NCBI RefSeq assembly: GCF_036898095.1
Contig: NC_090729.1
Location: 63,390,758-63,454,757, forward strand
Direction of reading: 5' to 3'
Source: Palaemon carinicauda
Taxonomy: Eukaryota > Arthropoda > Malacostraca > Decapoda > Palaemonidae
DNA length: 64,000 bases
The first letter of the stretch is position 1. Every line of letters starts with the position of its first letter. The notes below the pieces were generated by a model. It was given only the letters and a program-made list of their open reading frames with translations, did not search any database and was not told the DNA's origin. Of the stretch, positions 23,879 through 33,351 are shown one piece after another. The translations under genes and the position numbers were made by a program.

Positions 23879-23970
<92 letters not shown>
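23879..23970. repeat. (AT)n microsatellite inside DIRS copy B
   Basis: About 46 AT units in the leader region. Confidence 0.95.
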
Positions 23971-23971
<1 letters not shown>

Positions 23972-24407
23972 TGCAAATAAAAAACAACAGTACGATTATA
24001 CAGTAGTTATTTTTAACATAACTTGGGCACCCTTGTGCGAGCTTCTGCTGGTACCGCTCCTATATTGAAAGAATAGTATTTCGTCAATATTCTGATTGAG
24101 GAATCAGTCATCCAGACCCCACAGTGTTAAGAATAAATAGGGACAGTGAATTTTTACTTCTCTACCCCTAGGGGTAAGAGCCGTTTTAGTTGGAGTTCCT
24201 TGATAGAGGAATCTCCCTATAGTTAATACTGAGGGGAGGTAACAGTATTTGCTTGCAGGGGGTATAAAAGTATGTGTCTCCTACTATCACTTTATAGCTT
24301 ACTATCCTAAGCTATTCTGTTAAAAGATGATTTTGCATGTTGATTATCAGTGAGATAATCCATTATATACTCATTCTGTCTTCCTTTCTTCACATGAGGA
24401 TCACCAG

Positions 24408-25973
24408 ATGACTTGTGCTGCAGTCTTCTGCAAGGCCAAAAGTGAGTATTTTTACGGTCATAATACTTGCAGGTTTCATGCCCCCTGTAATATTATTTCC
24501 GAATCCCTACATTATTGGAACCCGCAGGTTTGCACTATACGTCGGACATCAATGTCCGAAGGTTTCGAGAATCCCAAGTCTATAGAGACTAGGGATACAG
24601 CTCAATACAAATTACGCAACTGCATAAGAGGCTTCCAGAAAATCTCTCCGGGCCCTTACCTACCTAATGATAGGATGCGTAAGCTACTATTTCCGAAGGC
24701 AAGTAAGGAAATAGTGGTGCCTCAGGCACTAATTACATCCCCCGACGGCCAGATAGCCTTTGGGAAGGAGGGCAGGAAGTGCCCGGGGGTAGAAGGGGAA
24801 AATGTTGTGTTGGAATTGCCTCCGCCTATGCCGGCTCTAGAACCATTGACGTCGACATCTTCGTCTTCTACCCCTCTATTAGATAGAATGGAACAATTAT
24901 GCACTCAAGTGAATAATCTAATAGAGAGCTTTCGTAAACAAAACGAAAAGCAGGAAGTAAAATGCAAGATAGAGCCTCGCAAAGCTTCTCTTGTCGCTTC
25001 CCAAGGGTCATTCAAATGACCCATGGATCAAGACCTTCCGACATGCTCCAAAACCAATCCCTGGAGGTTTGCAGAGCTGATGCCGATTTTAAATGGCAAA
25101 CTCTACATCTTGGAGAAGTTGGGTGCTGTTCCTTTGAACAAAATTAAATTTTAGCCAAGCTTTGATGCTTTCCCTAATTTTTTTGTTCGACAGAGGTAAG
25201 AACCAAAGTCAAGAAAAGGAACGGAATCGAAGGAGGTCATTATTCTCGACCATGAAAAGGCACAGGCTATCCTCTCAAGTAGCCTGAAAAAGGCGGGTTA
25301 CTCGGAGTCGAGGGTATTCTCACTGGATAACAGGTACCCTTCCATTCTTGCTCCTGCTTCAATCTCATTCCCCTTTATGGGGAAGGCATTTAAATCTGTT
25401 GACAAGGCAGTGGAGGCGAGTAGGCCATGTCCCGCACTCGAGGAGTGCAAGCCTCTGTCACCAGCCTTTCCCAGACAGGAGAAAGGAAGATTAGATGCGG
25501 ATGTCGCCAGTCGACAATTTAACGAACGTCTCCCTAAACTATCCGAGTTTCTCTTGTATAATGAATAAGAGACAAAGGAGAGACTTGCAGCCTCCCTTTC
25601 TCTACAAAACTACATAGAGTTTTGTTCAACCTATCAAAATACCACAGACATGCTCATGGTCTTAGCCAAAATGCATATGGCTGCCTTAGTGAAGAACCTT
25701 GACGCCTTTATGAAGGCTAGGAGAGCATGTAGAGAGTTTGTGTTCGCTGCAGCAACAGGGAAACACGAAACAAGGAAGCTAATATCTTCCAACATCTGGG
25801 GTAAAGACCTCTTCCCAGACGAGGTAGTTAGGAAAGTGATTAAGAGTGCCACCATGGAGAACATAAGTCTTCTCCAAAAGTGGGGCATCCTTTCAAAGAG
25901 AAAATCTTCCATGGTTGTAGGTCCCCAACCTAAAAAGAAGACGGAAAAAGCTGGAAATATCCTGGCTGTTTAA
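24408..25973 (+). pseudogene. Gag-like protein of DIRS copy B
   Basis: The ATG at 24408 opens a 203-codon frame with the Cys/His array (C-x4-C-x9-H-x2-C-x2-H-x2-C) seen in copy A, and with shared SPGPYLPNDRMR-type text. The frame ends at 25019, while the homologous protein continues in other frames. A short block at 25377-25568 and a longer one at 25650-25973 (ARRACREFVFAAATGKHE, SNIWGKDLFP) correspond to the capsid-like region. Frameshifts, stops and small deletions separate the three pieces. Its role is presumed to be nucleic-acid packaging. Confidence 0.75.
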
Positions 25974-26059
25974 CAACATCCCACTGTTCCGATGACCACG
26001 GTGCCACAGGCAGGTGGTCAAAAGTTTAAACCTACTGATTATTCGAAGCATGAAGATGC

Positions 26060-27640
26060 TTCTGGTAGGAGGGAGGTCCCTTCAGGATCGTCGGACCTTC
26101 GATCCTTGGGTCCAAGGCGTAATCAAGATGGGACTATGAATGGAAACAGAAATGTCTCCACCATCATTTCTTTACCTTCTCCTACAATCCAAAAGCCTCC
26201 TGGAGGAGTATACCTGAGAGCTCTAGAGCATACAGGTGGTAAGGAGACTATAGTTTATTGAGTTCCAGGGAAGGCTGTTTTGTGTTCACGAGAAGGACTC
26301 AAGAAATCTCGGAGTCATTCTGAACTTGTCGCCACTCAACAAGTTCATATAAAACAGCAAGTTCAGAATATTAATCCTTCCGAACATATGGACCTTATTT
26401 CAAAAAGGGGTGTTCGTAGTCTTGACAGACCTGAAAGGTGTCCTGTGACAACTTCCAGTCAATCACCCCCTCCCCTCATCTAGAATTCAAGTTACAGATA
26501 GTAACGTACATCCTAGGAAAGATACGTGTCGGACTAGACAGTCCTAAATATCTTCATAGGATTGGCAGACTTAGTCACGTAAAAACCAAGCCTAGAAATG
26601 GTTCAGGCAACAATGTACCTGGACGAGAGGCTGGGGTGGGCAGCACCCAAAGTGGCTGGTCTATGTACATCCAAGGAAATGACCCGGTTCCCGGGACATC
26701 GCGGATGCAAGATAAGCTTCTAGAAGTCTCAATTCTCTCCAGCTTAAAGTTTTCAATGGCTGAAAAATCATTGAAGCCTGTGGTCACATCAACTTTCCTT
26801 TCCCTTGGGAATATAAAAGGAGATTGCAAGGTCAGTCAAGAGACTCAGGTAATCAGTCAGATTTCCAAGACGCTAACAGGGAGAAGCTCTGAACTCTCTT
26901 CAGTTTGCAATAGTGACAGACCTAGTACTAAGAGCACAGCGGAAAGATGCGTCAAGAGCCTGGAGAAAATACACATCAAACGCTTGAAGAGATCTAAAAA
27001 GACCGATATCTGTCCCTCTTTAATCGCTTCTCTAACAAAAGTCAAAGCCCGAAAGTCCCAAGACTATGCTGGTCCTATCATGAGTGGGGAAGCTCTCTCC
27101 ACAAAGATCAGACTTCCTACGACTGATCTGGGACACTGAAGCGATAATGAGATGTCACAATCGACAATGCTAAGGAACGTCTCATACAGTCTAGGTGAAG
27201 TTAACCATATCTTTCTTAAAGGGATGGCACCTGTCAGCATTGTATATACAATTTATCCGCAATGTGACAGTGGATGCTCTATTTCAATTCAAGCCGATAG
27301 AGTTGGAATAGTCCATGGACGCAGACCTATTCCCTCCCAGATGGGAACAAGTCCCGAAACTGCAGATCGACCTCTTCATCACGAGCGTCTTCAAGAAACT
27401 ACCTTGATATGTAGCTCCATACGAAGTTCCTCCAGTGGAGTTTATAGACAGCATGTCTTTAGTATGGAAGGGATGGACTCAGGTATTCCCGTTCATTCCA
27501 TCCAATCACCTTCTGAAGGTCCTCAACAGGCTCAGATACTTCCAAGGGGGAGTAGCTCTATTGGCTCCCAGGTAGCCCAAGAGCAATCTGTCCTCCTTAA
27601 TGAAGGAACTGAAGCTGAGGCTGGCCCTAGTTCTGAACCT
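26060..27640 (+). pseudogene. Worn RT/RNase H/methyltransferase-like region, DIRS copy B
   Basis: Only islands remain: the segment that in copy A reads FDPWAHSLIKKGLGWG is recognisable near 26095-26130, and a NLSPLNKFI-like piece near 26320. At 26616-26627 the RT motif reads Y-L-D-E, where copy A has YLDD, so a catalytic Asp is lost. The RNase H and methyltransferase-like parts are broken into different frames up to 27640. The region aligns with 12150-13850 of copy A, so the identity is sure even though the protein is lost. Confidence 0.7.
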
Positions 27641-28650
27641 ATGTCTATTTCAGAAGGTTCAGAAATTAATTACCTTCGTTTTATCACAGAAAACCCGAAC
27701 CCTTCATTTCATTATTTTCAAGCCCTAGTGGTTAGAAAAAGATTTGGGATCTCAAAAGGCAATATAGAATTCTTAGAAGAATACAAGTCTAAGTCAACCA
27801 GAAGACAATATGAGTCTTCTTGGAAAAAGTGGATTGCGTTCGTCAAAGCAAAAGGACCGAAAGAAATTTCAATGAACTTCTGTCTGTCCTTCTTTGTCCA
27901 CCTTCATAATCAAGGCCTGGCAGCCAACACGATAACTACGTGCAAGTCAGTCTTGACTAGACCTCTTCTATATGCCTTTCAAGTGGATCTGGTGAATGAA
28001 ATCTTTAATAAGATTCCAAAGGCATGTGCAAGGCTTTGGCCTGCAGCACCACCAAAGCCCATCTCTTGGTCTTTGTACAAGGTCCTACATTATGCCTCAT
28101 CGGTGAACAATGAAGATTGTTCCCTTAAGGATCTAACCCAAAAGGTTATTTTTCTGTTGACTATAGCCTCCGGGGCTATAGTTAGTGAAATAGCGGGAGA
28201 ACTGAATCTTTTCCCTTATCCAACCTTTCTTGCTAAGAACGAGCTAACCTCTAAGAGGTGTGTCCCTGGAGAATCTGCCCTCTGAAGGAAGATGTCTCTC
28301 TATGTCCTGTAGATTGTCTAAAGGTCTATCTTTGTCGAACTTCAGACTTCAGGGGAGGACAGCTCTTTAAACGTGAAACCTCTGGATAAAACTTATCCCT
28401 GAAACTACTGAGGGCGAAGCTCACCTACTTTATTCGTAGAGCGGATCCTGACAGTGCTCCCGCAGGTCATGATCCGAGAAAAATTGCTTCATCACTGAAC
28501 TTTTTTCAGTATATGAACTTTGAGTGACTTCGCTCATATACTGGATAGAAATCATCCAGAGTGTTCTACAAACACTATGCTAAGCAGGTCCATGAACTGA
28601 AGCATTATGTGGTGGCGGCTGGTAGTGTTTTAAAACCTGCCGTCTAATTT
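27640..28650 (+). pseudogene. Tyrosine recombinase of DIRS copy B, catalytic Arg lost
   Basis: The frame 27152-28285 carries the recombinase from INYLRFITENPNP onward, with EEYKSKSTRRQYESSWKKW near 27775. Where copy A has SGARVSEI, this copy reads SGAIVSEI, so the catalytic Arg is Ile. About 14 codons after it are deleted. The later part continues in other frames with the HxxR region (gcaggtcatgatccgagaaa, about 28465) and the Tyr region (28570). A TAG at 28546 stands where copy A has TGA. It is inactive by several independent lesions. Confidence 0.82.
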
Positions 28651-29425
28651 TGCGATGAACAGCTAATTGACTGGGACTGTCAATTAAAGGGAGAAGGGGT
28701 CATCACTTTTAGGGTGACCTTTAAATGAGTGTTACCATGGTGACACTAAATGTGTTCAAAATATAAGGTGTGGAATTATACAGATAACACTATTGCCGTG
28801 TGTACGTAGTACACAGTGTCGATAGAATGTAACCGGTACAGAGATCATGAAGAGAATTTTTATTATAAAAATTTTTCTTCTATCTGAGACTGGCACTCAT
28901 CATTTCTTTCCCTTTCAAGAAAGAAATATAGTCTCTGTATTCGTTACGTGTATAATTCCATTGTCATGCTATATTTGTTTTACCGGTTAACTCATTTAGT
29001 CATTTATTAGGAATAAATGTCTATTAGAATGTATGGTGTCCGAATTCGCTCGACAATTGCATGCATAAAATGCCAGAGTTCTTTGACTTACTAAAGTAAG
29101 TATTCTTCATATAGTTGTATGCTCACAAATAATAGATATAAGAGACACCGATATTAATTCAGCAATATATACAAACTATGACACTGTTTGTATATTCATT
29201 GTATACTTATGTTTGTTCATACAATATATGTTAACATTGAGACCCCTTTTCTACTGTCTAGAATGACTCTTCCCTGTAGGGGATAGGAAGCACTAACATC
29301 GTTTGTGATTAGTGATGATGACGGATAACGGTGACGTCATTTGTCTCAATTGGTCCACATGACCATAGAAATGTTGTCCCAAGGTTAAGGCACTGATAAA
29401 AATCCACAGATACACTAATACTCTG
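28651..29425 (+). other. 3' untranslated region of DIRS copy B
   Basis: Non-coding AT-rich sequence up to the internal complementary region. No other feature is recognised. Confidence 0.5.
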
Positions 29426-29525
29426 GTATGCTTCCATCAGGACAACATGGCTTGAGCCCAAAAAACGGATTTTTAAACGAAGTAAAAAATATGTTTTTGG
29501 GTGAGATGGCCATATCGTCCTGATG
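29426..29525 (-). repeat. Internal complementary region of DIRS copy B
   Basis: It fuses the complements of both outer ends: 'cttccatcaggacaacatgg' + 'cttgagcccaaaaaacgg', then 'gaagtaaaaaatatgttttt' + 'gggtgagatggccat'. It corresponds to 15752-15847. Confidence 0.85.
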
Positions 29526-29609
29526 AACCCACCCATCTTTTCTAAAAGAAAAGAACTTCACAGTATCCCTCTCGAAGTACTGTATCTGTAACACCATGCT
29601 CAATGCTAC

Positions 29610-29975
29610 AAGGAATGTCCGCCATCTTGGAAATGGCTCTGTTGTCATACTCAAAAGTAGTACGAGAATGCGGGTAACCTTGATACAGCTCCCCTTCTAT
29701 TCTGCCACACCCCCCTCGTAGCGTAAACGCTATTAGGGGTGCAGATTGCTATGTGGCGTGTCAAGAATACGTCCTCTGATATTATGCGATATCCTTGAGA
29801 GAAAATTTAAGGATATTCGTGCCAGGAGTTAGAATTCTAGATATATAAAGATGAAATTCTCTAGGAATATCACTGTAGTACATATATCCCTTAGGAAGCT
29901 ACTTAAAGGAACTTCCATCAGGAGGACATGGCTATTTCACCCAAAAATAGATTTTTTGATTCGCTTCAAAATCCG
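29610..29975 (+). repeat. Right inverted terminal repeat of DIRS copy B
   Basis: The complement of 21156-21487 plus about 28 terminal bases unique to the right end. The next base begins an (ATT)n tract. Confidence 0.88.
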
Positions 29976-30600
29976 TTTATTATTATTATTATTATGATTA
30001 TTATTAATTGCTAAGCTAAAAAAAATAGTTGGAAAAGCACGATGCTATAAGCCCAGGGGCTCAAACAGCGAAAATAGCCCAGTGAGGAAAGGAAACAGGG
30101 AAAAATTAATTTTTTAAGAAGAGTAACAACATTAAAATAAATATTGCTTTTATAAACTATAAACACTTTAAAAAAACAAGAGGAAGAGAAATAAAATAGA
30201 ATAGTGTGCCCGAGCGTACCCTCAAGCAAGAGAACTCTAACCCAAGGCAGTGGAAGAAAATAGTACAGAGGCTATGACACTACTCAAAACAATGGTCTGA
30301 TTATGGAGTGTACTTCTCCTACAAGAGCTGCTTACCATAGCTAAAGAGTCCCTTCTGTCATTACCAAGAGGAAAGTAGCTACTGAACAATTACAGTGCAG
30401 TAACCTCTTGGGTGAAAAAGAAATGTTTGGTAATCTTAGTGTTGTCAGGTGTCTGAGTACAGAAGAGAATATGTAAAGAATATGCCAGACCATTCAGTGT
30501 GTGTGTGTGTGTGTGTGTGTGTAGGCAAATGGGAAAATGAACCGTAACTAGGGAGCAGGATCCACTCTAGTACTGTCTGGCCAGTCAAAAGACCCCATAA
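29976..30600 (+). repeat. (ATT)n-headed dispersed repeat, copy 1
   Basis: It begins with ATT repeats and 'gctaagct', then 'gttggaaaagcacgatgcta', 'aaatagcccagtgaggaaag' and 'accctcaagcaagagaactc'. It is clearly homologous to 63412-64000. It looks like a dispersed non-coding retroposon with the simple repeat at one end; read on the minus strand, the repeat would be a 3' (AAT)n tail. A (GT)n tract lies at 30500-30523. The family is abundant in decapod sequence as far as I recall. Confidence 0.7.
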
Positions 30601-30644
30601 CACTCTAGCGGTAGTATCTCAACAGGTGGCTGATGCCCTGGTCA

Positions 30645-31052
30645 ACCTACTACTTATATAGAAGATATTCTAACAACTTATAAGAAAAGGAAATGGACAT
30701 GGGCAGGACATATAATGAGAATGACGGACAACAGTGTTGCCATATGGGTTAGTCTAAAAATCCACAAAATTCATGATAAAAAATCCCTAAAACAACCTAA
30801 AAATCCCCATTAACACCAATATATTCTCTTCTGCTTATGTAGGCTTTACTCATATAGAAATTACTCACCATACTTTATATAGTGTGCTAAGTAAACTAAT
30901 TGCAGCAATGTAAAGATTTACTAATTTTTGTTTCTTCTTCATAGATATTTGTACAGAATATCCCCATTAGAGTTGACACCCAAATCCCCAAATCTAGGGA
31001 TAAATCCCTATATTTGGCAACACTGATGGACAAGGAGAAAAACATAATAGGA
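30645..31052 (+). pseudogene. LINE ORF2 C-terminal scrap split by a small insertion
   Basis: The text LTTYKKRKWTWAGHIMRMTDN (30670-30732) is followed, after about 290 bp, by WTRRKT and a stop (31030-31052). This is the usual C-terminal end of certain LINE reverse transcriptase ORFs (WAGH...R..DNRW). The interruption is the element at 30733-31027. Confidence 0.6.
30733..31027. mobile_element. Short inverted-repeat element (MITE-like) in the LINE scrap
   Basis: The ends read cagtgttgcca and tggcaacactg, an 11-bp perfect terminal inverted repeat. The interior is AT-rich without coding capacity and has further complementary pieces near the ends (aaaaatcc.../ggataaatccc). Such ends suggest a DNA-transposon MITE. 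The exact target duplication cannot be fixed from one copy. Confidence 0.6.
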
Positions 31053-31830
31053 CCATAGCATTTACTAAAGAAGCAGGGGAAGGAAGAGAAGATAATGGAT
31101 CAACGAGAAAAGAAAATTTGCCACCACAAGCTAGACCTGCTGCCCTTTTCTCTAGTTTCTTAAATTCTGAGAGAAGATATAATAAGTAAGGAGACATTTA
31201 TCTTTTCTGTTAACTATCAACGAAGGGAGAATACTTGTGATTTGATGTAGAAGTATGTCACAGTGAGGGGTTTTGGTAAAGCCCAGACTGTCACATTGAC
31301 ATTTGCACCCTTGAAGTTATGGAAAAGCAGGAGCAGATCTACAGTAGATCCTTACTCCTCAAAAAGACGCCTTTGATCAGTTAGTATTATTTAAGGATAG
31401 TGAAGAACGTGTTAAAGTGGTATATTCATATCCCAGAAAATTAATTCAGTATACAAATAAATATGAGTTGAGTTCTAAATATAATGATAAACCCATTTTG
31501 TAGCTTATATTTTATAGATGATCTCATTCAGTATTACAAGTTTTTGAGAGTCTATCAAGGTATTGGAACTGGGTGTACAAAAATCCTTAAAGAATTGCTA
31601 CATATTGTGCAGCCAACAAATCGTGTTGATACGAGAATAGTTATAAATGGTTTCAAACTATTGGAACCTAGATAAACTACATTTTTGTTACAGGAAACAC
31701 AGACAAGAACGTCAGCTTATCTAAGGTTCCCCGCCTAACTTACGTATATGAAGATCTAGGCCCCAAGGAGACTTCATTTTAAAATACTGTATTCTTAGCT
31801 TACCCTGTCCCAACGAACTATATTTGTAAT
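31053..31830. other. Anonymous DNA
   Basis: Nothing recognisable. The short open frame at 31484-31675 has no identifiable domain. Confidence 0.45.
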
Positions 31831-32303
31831 AGTTATTACATGTTTAAAACACATGACGTAATATGTCATTGTGGAAGAAGAAGCTAGCGTGAGATTTGCT
31901 GTAGTCAGACAAAATCATAACAGGATGCATTTTGCATCTCTCAGCAATGTAACCTTTTAATGAAGCATAAACACAAATGCATACCGTGTGAAATATTGTA
32001 TCGCCACCGGATGCAGGTGTCTTCCTCGACTAATGTAAAGTTTACATATTGTGTTTAAATGCTGAGATAACTAAAAGTACGATATCGGTGTTATCGATAT
32101 TTTAGGCAGTTCTTATCTATACTTCACCTGAATTGGTCATCCGACCAAACCAGCTATACTCCTGTGATGGAGATGTTAACACTGTTGTTTTTTAGAAAAT
32201 AAACCATTTTAAAGTTAACATGCTTGACTTTATTTCAAGACTCAACATCTCAAACAACACATAGGGCCTACTCAATGTGTGTTAATAACAGTAGCACACT
32301 AAT
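31831..32303 (+). repeat. 5' LTR of the env-bearing element
   Basis: It starts agttattacatg and ends cacactaata. An AATAAA occurs near 32200. It pairs with 43259-43724, from which it differs by about 15 substitutions, one extra T and a 7-bp insertion (agggcct, near 32265). Confidence 0.88.
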
Positions 32304-32305
32304 AA

Positions 32306-32316
32306 ATGGTGGCAGC
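32306..32316 (+). other. Primer binding site
   Basis: tggtggcagcg lies two bases after the LTR. Its complement ends in CCA with a GGCAGCG-type acceptor stem, which suggests a tRNA-Leu-like primer. The tRNA identity is an inference. Confidence 0.55.
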
Positions 32317-33087
32317 GATAAAACTCTAAGAATCAGAGAAAGATCTTCAAGAAATTAACAATAAGACTCTAAGAATTAGAGGAACATCTTCAAGAAATCA
32401 ACAATACAGCTGTAAAAACCAGAGAAAGATCTTCAAGAAATCAACAGTAATGAATCTAAAATTTTGACTAAGTTTCATAGTCCATCGAAGAATAAAACAT
32501 TTAATGAATGTTATACATACAAACTGATGAACTGGATCTTCAATCAATATCCTAGGAAACCCAAGGACTGACGTTCAACGCTTACAAAACATATCCAGGA
32601 AGCACTACATTCAACGTCAATTGGACCGAAACATTCACCCAAACATCAAGAGAGAGAGAGGAAATCGGACCGACACATTCACCCAAACATCAAGAGAGAG
32701 GATATGACGACATCACACAGAACCATATAAAGCTAAGTACAATTTTCTTATTCATTTCAGTTTGGGCAGTGAAGTGAAGTTATCACGAGTCGTTAGTCGA
32801 TTATCATCGGGGTGAGTGGTTTGCTAATCTTTTATTTTCCTTTCATTAAAGGAAACTGTGTTCAACTCCGAATTCTCATCTAGAAATTTTCTCTCTTTGT
32901 GCTAATTCCGTTTTCTTTCAGAAATTCTCGGGAAATGTCTTGGGATTAGTAGCATTGTTTTGGGGAATTTTGTTATAATCTTTATCATTGGGTGCTTATG
33001 CGTTTATGCAGTGGACGTCTGTATTCATATAGATATTTTGATTAAATTGAGAGGGGTCGAAGAGATAGGAAAAGAAATACAGTAGTC
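32317..33087 (+). other. Leader region with short tandem repeats and a candidate splice donor
   Basis: Three copies of a unit of about 50 bp containing 'agatcttcaagaaatcaaca' lie at 32336-32450. A two-copy unit containing 'cattcacccaaacatcaaga' follows at 32620-32700. A good donor-like site (cggggtgagtgg) lies at about 32809-32818 and could pair with the env acceptor at 40715. Confidence 0.5.
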
Positions 33088-33347
33088 ATGACGCCCCCTG
33101 TGAGCCCCATCCCTGGACCTAGTGGCGTAGGACAGATTAATCCTCTCCCGATTGTGAAGCTTGTAAATGCCAGGTCTGCAATCCTTCCTTTTCAGGGTCG
33201 GGTCAATGGGTTCTTGCCTCAAAATGTGGAGTCATGGATTTCATCCGTGGATGCCCATTTAAATGCCAAATAAATTGTAGACCCTTTTGTACAATTACAA
33301 GAAGCTAAAAGTTTTATAGATTTTTCAAAGGGGATGCGAGTGCGTAT
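33088..33347 (+). pseudogene. Gag N-terminal part of the env-bearing element
   Basis: The first good ATG is at 33088 (MTPPVSPIPGPSGVGQ), and the frame holds a typical gag opening (ILPFQGRVNGF...VESWISSVDAHLNAK). A TAA at 33271 breaks it, but the same frame continues (IVDPFVQLQEAKSFIDFSKG) to the TTAA target at 33348. Gag continues on the other side of the inserted element at 36166. Confidence 0.75.
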
Positions 33348-33351
33348 TTAA

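Larger units (their letters stand above)
21488..24380 (+). other. Untranslated leader region of DIRS copy B
   Basis: Non-coding. It holds a GC-rich irregular repeat (22650-23170) and an (AT)n tract (23879-23970) flanked by the inverted pair ttgcaa/ttgcag. No gene is seen. Confidence 0.5.
21156..29975 (+). mobile_element. DIRS-like tyrosine-recombinase retrotransposon, copy B
   Basis: It has the same layout as copy A: inverted terminal repeats (21156-21487 and 29610-29975), an internal complementary region (29426-29525), and gag, RT and tyrosine-recombinase remnants on the plus strand. It is 8.8 kb and has no large nested insertion, but the coding regions are much more decayed than in copy A. 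Both ends meet ATT-type simple repeat: attattatt on the left and tttattattatt on the right. That is consistent with insertion into an (ATT)n tract without target duplication. Confidence 0.9.

Noticed and set aside
31484..31675. 63-codon open frame
   Set aside because: No recognisable motif, no neighbours in frame, AT-rich; treated as chance.
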